DNA of 64,000 nucleotides from positions 4,059,268 to 4,123,267 of the forward strand of contig NZ_JAUSYO010000001.1 in NCBI RefSeq assembly GCF_030816935.1. The letters are read 5' to 3'. Below the pieces are notes generated by a model. That model was not told the origin of the DNA, made no database searches, and saw only the letters and a program-made list of their open reading frames with translations. The translations under genes were made by a program, and so were the position numbers. Positions 49,934 through 57,943 of the stretch are shown here, piece by piece (the stretch's first letter is position 1; every line of letters starts with the position of its first letter). This DNA comes from Arthrobacter sp. B3I9 (GTDB taxonomy: Bacteria > Actinomycetota > Actinomycetes > Actinomycetales > Micrococcaceae).

Positions 49934-51012
49934 TTGGCCTCCAGTGCCATTGAAGTTTCGCGGTCGTAGAAGCGCATGGTGTTGGGCGAGAAAGTGAGCC
50001 AGATGGTCTGTTGCGGGGCCGTCCGGAACGTCGGCGGGGCCTGGACCTTGACCGTCTGCCCCTCGACGTCGACCGTGAGCAGGATCGTGGACCCCATGGG
50101 TTCGACCACCAGGACCGTGCCGGCGATATCACCGGAGGAACGCTCGGTTCCGACCCCTACATTTTCGGCACGGATGCCGAGGACGACGTCGGAAGCCCGG
50201 AAGGAGCGCAGCAGGGACGGAGCCATCAGCTTCTGGTCCCCGACCACCAGTGTGTCGCCGTCGGCCGTTACGGCAGCGTCGATGAAGTTCATCGGCGGGG
50301 ATCCGATGAACCCTCCCACGAAACGGTCGCCGGGGGCGTCGTAAACATCGAGCGGGTCGCCGAGCTGGGCGATCCTTCCCTTGCGCATGACGGCCACCTG
50401 GTCGCCCAGGGACAACGCTTCACTCTGGTCGTGCGTGACGTAGACGGTGGTGGTGCCCAGGTCCTGCACGATCTTCTTCAGCTCGGAGCGGAAGGTCAGG
50501 CGCAACAGGGCGTCCAGGTTGGAAAGGGGTTCGTCCATGAGCAGGACATCAGCGTCCATGACGATGGCCCGGGCGACGGCGACGCGCTGGCGTTGCCCGC
50601 CCGAGAGCTGCGCGGGCAGCCGGTCCAGGTACGGGCTGAGCTGCAGCAGTTCTGCGGCCCACTGGACCTTTTTCTCGACCTCGTTTTTGGGCATCTTTGC
50701 CATGTGCAGGCCGAAACCGATGTTGTAGCGGACGGACCGGTGCGGAAATACCGCGTAGGACTGGAACACCATGGAGATGTTGCGCTTGTTCGGCGGCTGG
50801 TACGTGACGTCGCGGCCGCCGATGGCGATGGAACCCGAGTCCGGAAGCTCCAGGCCGGCGAGCATCCGCAGAAGAGTGGTTTTGCCGCAGCCGGAGGGGC
50901 CGAGGAGGACGGTGAACTCGCCGTCGGCGATTTCGAGGGACACGTCGTCGGTGGCCCTTTCGGTCCCGCCGGGATAGGTCTTGACGAGGTGCGAGATGGA
51001 GATGTCAGCCAT
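49930..51012 (-). CDS. Carbohydrate ABC importer ATPase (UgpC/MalK type)
   Basis: ATP-binding subunit of 360 residues. Walker A GPSGCGKTT, Q-loop VFQSYAVFPHRSVRYNIGF, signature LSGGQRQRVAVARA, Walker B VLLMDEPLSNLD and H-loop VYVTHDQSEA are all present (about 37-200). The C-terminal TOBE/MalK regulatory domain (about 240-355) is present. It belongs to the CUT1 class of sugar importers. It lies between the permeases and the hydrolase gene, which overlaps its end. This sets it as the energising subunit of the importer below. Confidence 0.95.
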   Translation of the reverse strand: MADISISHLVKTYPGGTERATDDVSLEIADGEFTVLLGPSGCGKTTLLRMLAGLELPDSGSIAIGGRDVTYQPPNKRNISMVFQSYAVFPHRSVRYNIGFGLHMAKMPKNEVEKKVQWAAELLQLSPYLDRLPAQLSGGQRQRVAVARAIVMDADVLLMDEPLSNLDALLRLTFRSELKKIVQDLGTTTVYVTHDQSEALSLGDQVAVMRKGRIAQLGDPLDVYDAPGDRFVGGFIGSPPMNFIDAAVTADGDTLVVGDQKLMAPSLLRSFRASDVVLGIRAENVGVGTERSSGDIAGTVLVVEPMGSTILLTVDVEGQTVKVQAPPTFRTAPQQTIWLTFSPNTMRFYDRETSMALEAK

Positions 51013-51060
51013 GGGATCGGCTCCTTGAACGATGCTGGAAGAAGGAAGGAAGGGGGCGTG

Positions 51061-51903
51061 CTAACGGATGGTGGAGCCCCACATGTTGGTGAGGTACCGG
51101 CGCATCAGTGCGATGAAGATGATGGACGGAATGACCAGGGCGAAGCCGCCGGCAAACCTGTAGGCCAGGGGCGAATCGGCGAGCGAGGTGAGGACCTGGG
51201 CCGGGAGCGTCCGGTGGTCCAGGGTCAGGATCGATGCACCCAGGACTTCGTTCCAGGACATGACGAAGGTGAAGATCGAGGCGGCGGCGATGCCGGGAAG
51301 CGCCATCGGCATCACTACCTTCAGAAAAGCCTTGAAGGGGGTGCAGCCGAAGACCCGGGCGGCCTCCTCGACGTCGTGGGGCACGCCGAGGAAGACGCTC
51401 GCCGAGATGAGGATCGTCGTGGGGAGGGCCAGCGCCGTGTGCAGCAGAATGACGCCGTATGTCGTGTCGTACATGTCCACTGTCAGGAAGAGCCGGGCCA
51501 GCGGAACGGAGAGCACCACGATGGGCAGTGCGCGGGTGAAGAGCAGGAAGAGCTGGTACGGGTCTTTGCCGGGGAAGGCAAAGCGTGCCAGGGCGTACCC
51601 GGCCGGTACGCCGATCAGGGCGGAGAGAAGCAGGGTTCCCACGCCCACGATCAGCGAGTTGCCCAGGGCCCCGAAGACGCCGGTGGATCCGAGGAAAGCG
51701 TTGAGCGTGTCAAAGGAGAAGCTGGTGGGCAGCAGGCTCAGGGGGAACTTGTTGAGTGACTCCCTGGTGGACAGTGCAGCCAGTGAGATCAGGTAGATCG
51801 GTACCAGCATGAAGAGCGAAACCGCGATGCAGGCGGCCTGGAGCAGGACCCTGTTGCGCTTCTGCCGTTTCAGCGGAGCCGTGTCAACGGTTATCTGGCT
51901 CAT
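51061..51903 (-). CDS. Carbohydrate ABC importer permease (MalG/UgpE type)
   Basis: Membrane subunit of 280 residues with six hydrophobic segments. The cytoplasmic EAA loop EEAARVFGCTPFKAFLKVVMPMALPGI (about 188-214) is the CUT1 motif for contact with the ATPase. The start overlaps the stop of the other permease (ATGA). An N-terminal basic KRQKRN precedes the first membrane segment. Confidence 0.95.
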   Translation of the reverse strand: MSQITVDTAPLKRQKRNRVLLQAACIAVSLFMLVPIYLISLAALSTRESLNKFPLSLLPTSFSFDTLNAFLGSTGVFGALGNSLIVGVGTLLLSALIGVPAGYALARFAFPGKDPYQLFLLFTRALPIVVLSVPLARLFLTVDMYDTTYGVILLHTALALPTTILISASVFLGVPHDVEEAARVFGCTPFKAFLKVVMPMALPGIAAASIFTFVMSWNEVLGASILTLDHRTLPAQVLTSLADSPLAYRFAGGFALVIPSIIFIALMRRYLTNMWGSTIR

Positions 51904-52793
51904 CGGAGGCCTCCCTGGTTCTTTTCGCGGAGAGCCCGCAGGTAGAAGACTGACGTCAGCATGGACACCACGAGGATGACCAGGGCGAGCGCCGCTGCGA
52001 CATTGGGGTTTTGCAGGCCGGTGTACCAGCGGTAGGTTTCGCCGACGACCAGCGGGAAGTTTTGGCCGGTCAGGGCCTGGGCTACGGCAAAAGTCTGGAA
52101 CGCCAGAATGGTGCGCAGGATCAGCGCCACCTGCAGGCTGGGCTTGAGCAGCGGGAGCGTCACGAAGCGCAGGCGCTGCCAGAAGGTGGCCCCGAAAACC
52201 TGGGCGGCCTCATCGTAGTCCTTGGGTATGCCCTGGAGGCCGGCCACCACGATGACCAGGACCAGTGAGGTTGCCCTCCACAGTTCGGCGATGAGAACAC
52301 AGATGAACATCGTCGTCTGGTTGTCATACGCGAGCCATGATGTGCCTTCGAGGCCGAACCACGACAGTACGGAGTTCAGGTAGCCGCGGTCGTTGAAGAT
52401 GGCCAGCCACACCAGGCCGGCGGCCAGGTCGCTGAGCGCCAGCGGGATGGCCCAGACGAAAAAGTGGACTTTGTGCAGGCGCGGGTTTGCGCGCAGCAGC
52501 AGCGCCATCGTGATGGCGAACGCGAACTGGATCGGAATCATGACAGCGATCAACAGCAGGGTGTTGCGGACGGCCGGCCAGAAATACGGGTCCTGCACCA
52601 TGCGGGTCACGAACTCGAGCGTGAATCCCTTGTCGTTTTGGAACGCCTGCAGTACGCCCTCAACCACGGGCCAGCCAAGCAGAAGCACCATGAAAAGGAC
52701 GGACGGGCCGATAAGCCAGACTGCGGCAGGAACACGACGGCGGGGAGCCCCGACGGTCGTTGGAGTGGGCGCCGTCGGCGCTTGAACGGTCAT
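51900..52793 (-). CDS. Carbohydrate ABC importer permease (MalF/UgpA type)
   Basis: Membrane subunit of 297 residues with six hydrophobic segments (first about 25-47). The EAA loop YDEAAQVFGATFWQRLRFVTLPLLKPSL (about 200-227) is clear. The ATG at 52793 follows GAGGTAGCC and overlaps the stop of the binding protein (TAATG), showing tight translational coupling. It pairs with the MalG-like subunit to form the channel. Confidence 0.95.
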   Translation of the reverse strand: MTVQAPTAPTPTTVGAPRRRVPAAVWLIGPSVLFMVLLLGWPVVEGVLQAFQNDKGFTLEFVTRMVQDPYFWPAVRNTLLLIAVMIPIQFAFAITMALLLRANPRLHKVHFFVWAIPLALSDLAAGLVWLAIFNDRGYLNSVLSWFGLEGTSWLAYDNQTTMFICVLIAELWRATSLVLVIVVAGLQGIPKDYDEAAQVFGATFWQRLRFVTLPLLKPSLQVALILRTILAFQTFAVAQALTGQNFPLVVGETYRWYTGLQNPNVAAALALVILVVSMLTSVFYLRALREKNQGGLR

Positions 52794-54133
52794 TAGGCTA
52801 CCTCGCATTTCGCGGAGATGGGGTCCGGTGCCCAGCACGGCACATTCAGTGTGTTCAGGATGGTGTTGAGCTCCCTGGCCTGGCGGTCGAGGACCGGCTG
52901 TACGTCGCCGTTGTTCAGGCAGATCTCCTGGAAGCAGTTCTTGAAGATCTGTGACACTTCGCCTTCCTTGGTACCCAGACCGACCGGCGGCAGTGCCAGC
53001 AGGGCGCCGGCGGACCGCTGCTGACGGCGGACGGCGGCTGCTTCGAGGGCGACGGCGCCGACCAGGTCGGTGGGAAGTTCGGTCTGCACCACGGGGAAGA
53101 AGGCGTTGCGGCGCAGCGTCTCGATTTGTGTCAAGGGTTCGGACAGCCCGCGGATGACCTGCTCTGCCAGATCGCGGTCCTTTCCGCCGTTCGGCAGGGC
53201 AAGTCCGGCGACGATAAGCATGTAGCCGCGGCCCTTGGGCCCGCGCGGCGCGGGAACCATCAGCCAGTCATCGGGCTTGTCCGCGGGGGCGTTGACGAGC
53301 CTTGCCACGTGGTCCCAGGCCACCAGCACCTCGCCCCGGCCGAGCGGCTCCTGCATGGAGTCGTAGTTCGTCGAGGCAGGTGCCATGTAGCCCCACAGTT
53401 CCTGCATGTAGTTCCAGGCCGCGACCGCGTCGGGATTGCGGAAGGTCGTGATCTGGCCTCCCGTGAAGCTCGGCAGCAGGAATCCCTGGTAGAAGCGGTG
53501 GTGCAGGCCTTTGGGGCCAGCAGGCATTCCGAACACCGGGCGCCCGGCCCCCTGCTTGGCCGCCTTCGCCCAGGCCAGGTAATCCTCGTAGCTCAGGTCG
53601 TTGACATCCACGCCGGAGGGGAGCCACTCCAGGGCCTTCTTGTTGACGGCGACGACGTAGGTCGCCTGCATCCAGGGGATGTACTTCGAGGTGGAGCCGC
53701 CCACCTTGGTCAGGTCGAGCATTTCCTTGGTGAAGCCGCGTCCGGACAGGTCCCGCAGGATGTTGTCGACGTCGTCCAGGGAACCCGACAGGGGTGCGAG
53801 TTCACCATGCAGCCCGCCGAGCAGGGAGGTGCGGATATTCTGCGCCGCCGCCTGGGACTTCACCGTTGAAGCGAAGACGCCCGGGTCAACGGAGTTGTAG
53901 GCAACAGGCACACGGACGAACTTCTTCAGCACGGTTTCGTAGCGCTGCTTCTCTTCCACCGGCGTGAACTGTGTGGAGAGGAACCCGACGGTCCCTTGCC
54001 CCGCCGCCGCACCGCTGGTGTCGAAACCGGCGCAGGCGGACAGGAACGGCACCGAGAGCGCCGTGCCCAGGCCGGCGAGCAGCATGCTGCGCCGGCTGGG
54101 AAGGCGGGGAGGGGCCGAGAAATGGTCGCTCAT
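52793..54133 (-). CDS. Carbohydrate ABC importer substrate-binding lipoprotein, Tat-type signal
   Basis: Extracytoplasmic binding protein of 446 residues. The N-terminus has a twin-arginine motif (PSRRSMLLAGLG, about 13-24) and a lipobox LSAC (about 31-34), so it is probably exported folded and lipid-anchored. The mature part has the general type I sugar-binding fold: GTVGFLSTQFTPVEE at the start, WMQATYVVAVNKKALEWLP near the hinge and DDWLMVPAPRGPKGRGYMLIVAGLALP in the second lobe. It is the first gene of the importer-hydrolase operon. The ligand is inferred to be glucosylglycerate or a related heteroside from the linked hydrolase. Confidence 0.92.
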   Translation of the reverse strand: MSDHFSAPPRLPSRRSMLLAGLGTALSVPFLSACAGFDTSGAAAGQGTVGFLSTQFTPVEEKQRYETVLKKFVRVPVAYNSVDPGVFASTVKSQAAAQNIRTSLLGGLHGELAPLSGSLDDVDNILRDLSGRGFTKEMLDLTKVGGSTSKYIPWMQATYVVAVNKKALEWLPSGVDVNDLSYEDYLAWAKAAKQGAGRPVFGMPAGPKGLHHRFYQGFLLPSFTGGQITTFRNPDAVAAWNYMQELWGYMAPASTNYDSMQEPLGRGEVLVAWDHVARLVNAPADKPDDWLMVPAPRGPKGRGYMLIVAGLALPNGGKDRDLAEQVIRGLSEPLTQIETLRRNAFFPVVQTELPTDLVGAVALEAAAVRRQQRSAGALLALPPVGLGTKEGEVSQIFKNCFQEICLNNGDVQPVLDRQARELNTILNTLNVPCWAPDPISAKCEVA

Positions 54134-54148
54134 TGACTACTCCAATCG

Positions 54149-54168
54149 GATGTGCACCGCTGCACATC
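54149..54168. promoter_or_regulatory. Palindrome just upstream of the binding-protein start
   Basis: Perfect 8-bp arms GATGTGCA (54149-54156) and TGCACATC (54161-54168), 4-base spacer, ending 16 bases before the ATG on the minus strand. It could be an operator overlapping the leader or a hairpin that covers the ribosome binding site. Confidence 0.55.
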
Positions 54169-54191
54169 TTTCGTCTAAGCATCAGACAAAA
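54169..54191. promoter_or_regulatory. Candidate ROK operator
   Basis: Adjacent inverted repeat of the form TTT-N-GTCT, 7-base spacer, AGAC-N-AAA. Sites of this look are typical of ROK repressors, and a ROK gene lies in the same locus. Confidence 0.5.
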
Positions 54192-54230
54192 GTAGTCGAG
54201 TGTCAAGAGTCACACTTTTCCGGCGGTTGT

Positions 54231-54545
54231 TTACAGGTCCCGGATAAGGGCGTGCAGCGCCTTCAGATGACGGCCCAGCGCCGCACGGCCCTCGTCGGTC
54301 AGGCTCAGCCAGGTCCGCGGCCGCTTGCCCGCGTAACCCTTCTTGGCGTTCACGTAGCCCGCGCTTTCCAGCACCCCGACCTGCTTGCTCAGCACGGGGT
54401 CGCTTACCTCGATGATGTCCCGCACGACTCCGAACTCAGCCTCGTCAACCTTGGCCAGTGCCGCCACGATGCTCAGGCGGACCGGCAGGCTCAGATACTC
54501 GTCGAGGTCGAGCCGCGGGTGCACCGAGGCGCCGTCGGCGTTCAC
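54231..54545 (-). CDS. Winged-helix transcriptional regulator (MarR/ArsR-like, single domain)
   Basis: DNA-binding protein of 104 residues. LDEYLSLPVRLSIVAALAKVDEAEFGVVRDIIEVSDPVLSKQVGVLESAGYVNAKKGYAGKRPRTWLSLTDEGRAAL is a complete winged helix, with recognition helix SDPVLSKQVGVLE and beta-wing KGYAGKRPRTWLSL. It is of the type annotated as winged helix DNA-binding or transcriptional regulator next to a small membrane protein. GTG at 54545 overlaps the stop of the membrane-protein frame (GTGA). A 15-bp inverted repeat in the promoter of this operon is its likely operator. Confidence 0.82.
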   Translation of the reverse strand: MNADGASVHPRLDLDEYLSLPVRLSIVAALAKVDEAEFGVVRDIIEVSDPVLSKQVGVLESAGYVNAKKGYAGKRPRTWLSLTDEGRAALGRHLKALHALIRDL

Positions 54546-54998
54546 TTGGCACCGCGCCAAAGTCCGGCTGTGGCCAGGGGAAGTGCCGTCAGGACGGCGT
54601 AGGGCAGCCACAGCCACCAGGCGCGGTTGTCCGTCGTGCCCAGCAGCGCGACGCCGACACCGTAGAGCCCCAGGGTCAAGGCGAAGGCGGCCGAATACGC
54701 GCTTTGTCCAGCCGCGGCTGGACGCCCGCCGCCGCCGTTCGTGCCACCGGACGGTCCCCACCATGCAGGCAACAAAGGCCGCGGTGGCGACGACGTTCAG
54801 CCATGCGTTGCGCTGCGGATAGACGTAGACAACGACGAGGAGATACAGCGCCACGAGGGTGCCCATCAGCAGTGCGTAGCGGCGTCCGAACAGCGCGGCT
54901 GAGCGCGACAGGCGCTCCCCTCCGCCTCCGCCCGACTCCGCCGCCTGCAGTTGATCGCGGAGGTTCTGCTGCGCTTCGCCGGCATGATCGTTGGTCAT
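54542..54998 (-). pseudogene. Frameshifted four-helix membrane protein
   Basis: The frame starting at 54998 encodes a charged N-terminus and two membrane segments (YALLMGTLVALYLLVVVYVYP and WLNVVATAAFVACMVGTVRW), then turns into Arg-rich shadow sequence. A different frame takes over with two more membrane segments (AFALTLGLYGVGVALLG and WWLWLPYAVLTALPLATAGLW) and stops at 54542, overlapping the regulator start. The switch lies in a repetitive CGG-rich stretch near plus 54705-54735. Either the gene is broken by a one-base indel, or there is a sequencing error or programmed shift. The family is unknown; such proteins are usually partners of the regulator downstream. Confidence 0.7.
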
Positions 54999-55050
54999 CG
55001 GTTCTCCTCAACAAGGTCTTGGATGGGTGGTGCTAATGAGGACAACTGTA

Positions 55051-55082
55051 GATAACTACTTTCCAGTTGGAAAGTAGTTATC
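55051..55082. promoter_or_regulatory. 15-bp perfect inverted repeat, divergent operator
   Basis: Arms GATAACTACTTTCCA (55051-55065) and TGGAAAGTAGTTATC (55068-55082) with a 2-base centre. It lies between the membrane-protein/regulator operon (start 54998) and arfB (start 55131). The strength of the palindrome and the nearby winged-helix gene make it a very likely binding site for that regulator. Confidence 0.8.
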
Positions 55083-55130
55083 GGAACTTATTTTTCGTCC
55101 GCCTGCGCGACATCGTGCGAGGCTAGTCGC

Positions 55131-55553
55131 ATGGATCTGGAGGTTTCGTCCGCGCTCACGATTCCCGCCGCGGAACTCGACTGGCGGTTCTCCCGTTCGT
55201 CCGGGCCCGGCGGCCAGCACGTCAACACCTCGGACAGCCGGGTGGAACTCTCGTGGAACGTCGCCGGCTCGGCGGCTCTTTCGGATGCCCAGCGGTTGTT
55301 GCTGAACGAGCGCCTGGGACGACGACTCATCGCAGGAGTCGTGACCGTAACCGCCTCCGAGCAACGCTCCCAACTGCGCAACCGCGAGCTGGCCCTGGCC
55401 AAACTTTCCGCCCTCGTGGCAGAGGGCCTTGCTCCCGGCGCAGCCCGCCGTCGTGCGACCAAACCCACCCGGGGCTCGAACCGCCGGCGCCTCGCCGCAA
55501 AGCAACAAAGGGCAGCGACAAAACTTCAACGAAAGCGGCCGACCGCCGACTGA
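55131..55553 (+). CDS. arfB: Alternative ribosome-rescue factor, peptidyl-tRNA hydrolase
   Basis: Releases ribosomes stalled at truncated mRNA ends by hydrolysing peptidyl-tRNA. The 140-residue protein has the catalytic GGQ in SRSSGPGGQHVNTSDSRVEL (GGQ about residues 27-29). It also has the release-factor domain 3 fold and a basic C-terminal tail (TRGSNRRRLAAKQQRAATKLQRKR) that enters the mRNA channel, as in E. coli ArfB/YaeJ. The ATG at 55131 fits the family. Divergent from a winged-helix operon, whose operator may overlap its promoter. Cytosolic. Confidence 0.93.
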   Translation: MDLEVSSALTIPAAELDWRFSRSSGPGGQHVNTSDSRVELSWNVAGSAALSDAQRLLLNERLGRRLIAGVVTVTASEQRSQLRNRELALAKLSALVAEGLAPGAARRRATKPTRGSNRRRLAAKQQRAATKLQRKRPTAD

Positions 55554-55674
55554 CCACATTCGTGCCAACCAGTTTCACCGCCCTTATGGTCCGGGGTGGC
55601 AGGATCTCGTACGGCACAGGGCGCCTGCCGCAATTCGCTAAGCTACAGAGCACAGCCCCGCCAGGAGGTACCCG

Positions 55675-56613
55675 ATGATCCGACGAAATGACGTACTCTC
55701 GGCCGAAAAGCGAATCAGGAGTTATGTCCGGCGCACGCCCCTGCTACGCGGGGGCAGCGCGTCCGCTCCGCTGTGGTTCAAATGCGAGTTCCTGCAACAC
55801 ACAGGCGTGTTCAAAGCCCGAGGAGCATTCAACCGCCAGCTCGCTGCCTTGGAACGCGGGGAGCTGGACCCCGACGTCGGCATCGTCGCCGCGTCCGGCG
55901 GAAACGCCGGGCTGGCGAATGCGTACGCCGCCGCGGCGCTGGGGGTCCCCGCCACAGTGTTCGTACCGGAGAACGCGCCGCGCGTTAAGGTCGAACGCCT
56001 CCTGGCGTACAGGGCGACTGTCCGGCAGGTTGGCGCGGAGTACATCGAGGCCTACGGTGCTGCAATGGAATACGTCGGGCGGAGCGGCGCCCTGTTCTGC
56101 CACGCCTACGACCAGCCCGAGATCGCCGCGGGAGCCGGGACCATCGCCGAAGAGATTCTCCAGGACGAACCCGGCATCGACACCATCGTCGTCGCCGTCG
56201 GCGGTGGCGGCTTGTACGCGGGCCTGGCCGCGGCGGCGGCAGGCAGGGCAAGGATCGTCGCCGTCGAGCCCTTCACCATCCCGACCCTGCACGCGGCACT
56301 GGAAGCAGGCCGGCCCGTCGACGTGGCCGTTTCCGGGATCGCCGCGGACTCCCTGGGAGCGCGGCGGGTGGGTGAGATCGCGTTCAGCATGGCTTCACAG
56401 GACCCGCCAACCTCAGTACTGGTGCCTGATGAGGCAATCATTGCCGCTCGGGCACAGCTGTGGAGCGAGTACCGTATCCCCGCCGAGTACGGGGCCGCGA
56501 CGGCTTTCGCGGCACTCACCGCCGGGGCCTACGTTGCCCAGGACGACGAGCGCGTGGCCGTTATCATCTGCGGAGCGAATACCGATCCGCGCACCCTCGG
56601 CAGCACCGCCTAG
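55675..56613 (+). CDS. PLP-dependent serine/threonine dehydratase-like enzyme
   Basis: Fold-type II PLP enzyme of 312 residues, similar to threonine dehydratase and serine racemase. The Schiff-base lysine is Lys47 in GVFKARGA. ASGGNAGLANAYAA (about 73-86) is the substrate and cofactor loop. The glycine-rich phosphate loop is VVAVGGGGLYAGLAAAA (about 176-192). No ACT regulatory domain, so it is the short catabolic type. It deaminates serine or threonine, or has a related lyase role. It has AGGAGG before the ATG and stands alone. Confidence 0.88.
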   Translation: MIRRNDVLSAEKRIRSYVRRTPLLRGGSASAPLWFKCEFLQHTGVFKARGAFNRQLAALERGELDPDVGIVAASGGNAGLANAYAAAALGVPATVFVPENAPRVKVERLLAYRATVRQVGAEYIEAYGAAMEYVGRSGALFCHAYDQPEIAAGAGTIAEEILQDEPGIDTIVVAVGGGGLYAGLAAAAAGRARIVAVEPFTIPTLHAALEAGRPVDVAVSGIAADSLGARRVGEIAFSMASQDPPTSVLVPDEAIIAARAQLWSEYRIPAEYGAATAFAALTAGAYVAQDDERVAVIICGANTDPRTLGSTA

Positions 56614-56644
56614 GTACCGGGCCGAGCGGCGGGAGACTTAGCGT

Positions 56645-57064
56645 TCAGGCGCCCTGGGGCTTATCCGCCTGCTCCAGCGTGTCCGCATGCCGATGAGCCA
56701 CCTTCCACTCGCCTTCCTCGCGGCGGTAAATCTGGGTAACGCGCAGCGTGTAGTCCCTCGGCACACCGTTCACCGAGGCGCTCGTGTGCTCGTACCCGAC
56801 GGTGTAGGCGAGGTCCCCCATCACGTCCGCGGCGATGACCTCGTGAGAGTAGGACGTGCAATCCGAGAAGGAGGCCTCCAGCTGACGGAAGATGTGCCCC
56901 ACCTCCTCCGGACCGCTGCCGGAGGTCCAGGCGCCCAGCACGGTGACTGGCTCCCTCGTCGACCAGATGGCGGAGCGGGGAGCGGCATCGCCGTTGTGGA
57001 GGGCGATCTCGGCGTCCTTAAGGCGCAACCCGACCCAGGCCATAAAGTCATCCCGTTCACTCAC
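56645..57064 (-). CDS. SnoaL-like/DUF4440 nuclear transport factor 2 fold protein
   Basis: Protein of 139 residues with an NTF2-like cone fold: FMAWVGLRLKDAEIALHNGDAAPRSAIWSTREPVTVLGA (helical start), VIAADVMGDLAYTVGYEHTSASVNGVPRDYTLRVTQIYRREEGEWKVAHRHADTLE (curved sheet). The tail WKVAHRHAD is the typical end of DUF4440/SnoaL-3 proteins. Members can be isomerases, hydratases or ligand-binding proteins; nothing in the context selects one. Cytosolic. Confidence 0.82.
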   Translation of the reverse strand: MSERDDFMAWVGLRLKDAEIALHNGDAAPRSAIWSTREPVTVLGAWTSGSGPEEVGHIFRQLEASFSDCTSYSHEVIAADVMGDLAYTVGYEHTSASVNGVPRDYTLRVTQIYRREEGEWKVAHRHADTLEQADKPQGA

Positions 57065-57118
57065 GCCTGGCCTCCAAAGGGCTCACTCGCTGCCAAGAAT
57101 CGACACTGGTCTTGCGCG

Positions 57119-57148
57119 AAAGGGACACAGCCCCGGCGTCGTCCCTTT
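57119..57148 (-). terminator. Hairpin after the HAD phosphatase gene
   Basis: Perfect 8-bp stem AAAGGGAC (57119-57126) and GTCCCTTT (57141-57148) with a 14-base loop. On the minus strand it lies 50 bases after the HAD stop and just ahead of the SnoaL-like gene. The stem itself ends in TTT, giving a weak intrinsic terminator. Confidence 0.5.
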
Positions 57149-57198
57149 AGTAGAACACCCCTCGGGGCCGGGGAACAGTGAAAGCTGCGGCAGCGGTA

Positions 57199-57879
57199 CT
57201 AAAGCCGTAATGAAATGGTCGGGGATCCGGCGGCATCCGGCTCCACTGAAGCGCGGACGGAACTGTAGTCGTCGATGTGGAGCACACCGTCGGGAAGTGG
57301 CCCCGTGTTCGGGCCGACCGCCACCGTGCGGATGCCGGCAGCCAGGGCCGCGGCGATCCCGGCAGGAGCGTCCTCGAAGACCACGGCCTGCTCAGGCTGC
57401 ACGCCCAGCAGTTCGGCGGCCCGCAGGTACCCTTCCGGGTGCGGCTTGCCCCGGGTGATCAGGTCCGCTGTGACGGCGGTCGCGGGCATGGCGAGCCCGG
57501 CCGCTTCCATCCGGATGTCCGCCAGGATCCGGTCGGCGGAGGTCACGAGGGCAACGGCGTTGCCTGGAAGACTGCGCAGGAGCTCGGCGGCCCCGGGCAG
57601 CGGCACTATCCCTTCCGTCCGGACACGTTCCATCGCATCGATCTCGGCAGTAAGCGCCGCGACGTCGGCGCCCGGCGGAGCGAACCGGCGAACTGTGTCG
57701 ATGCTCTGTACGCCATGGGACGTGCGCAGGATCTCGGTGGAGTCCAGGCCGTAATGAAGAGCAAACTCGTGCCAGACCTGTTCCACGATGAGTGTGGAAT
57801 CCACCAGCGTTCCGTCCATATCGAAGAGGACGGCACGGCAGACGAGCGTGGGCGCGGCAGGGGGTGCCAGATTATCCAT
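57199..57879 (-). CDS. HAD family sugar/polyol phosphatase
   Basis: Phosphatase of 226 residues, HAD subfamily IA. Motif I is FDMDGTLVDST (about 19-29), with the nucleophile Asp and the acid/base Asp two residues later. Motif II is VTSAD (about 115-119), motif III Lys is in ITRGKPHPEGYL, and motif IV is VFEDAPAGIAAALAAG. The cap helix bundle is small, as in the sugar-phosphatase and glycerol-phosphatase group (HxpA/Gpp-like). The LacI regulator lies 64 bases upstream on the same strand, so it may be in that operon. Substrate unknown. Confidence 0.9.
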   Translation of the reverse strand: MDNLAPPAAPTLVCRAVLFDMDGTLVDSTLIVEQVWHEFALHYGLDSTEILRTSHGVQSIDTVRRFAPPGADVAALTAEIDAMERVRTEGIVPLPGAAELLRSLPGNAVALVTSADRILADIRMEAAGLAMPATAVTADLITRGKPHPEGYLRAAELLGVQPEQAVVFEDAPAGIAAALAAGIRTVAVGPNTGPLPDGVLHIDDYSSVRASVEPDAAGSPTISLRL

Positions 57880-57943
57880 GCGTCCATCATGACCCGATGC
57901 CGCCGCGGACCGGACGTGTGACGCTCCGCAACCACGCGCTCCG

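Noticed and set aside
54231..54998. A single 255-residue fusion of a membrane domain and a winged-helix regulator
   Set aside because: The middle of this frame is Arg-rich shadow sequence. A second frame continues the membrane protein and overlaps a GTG start of the regulator, so two genes with a frameshift in the first explain the data better.
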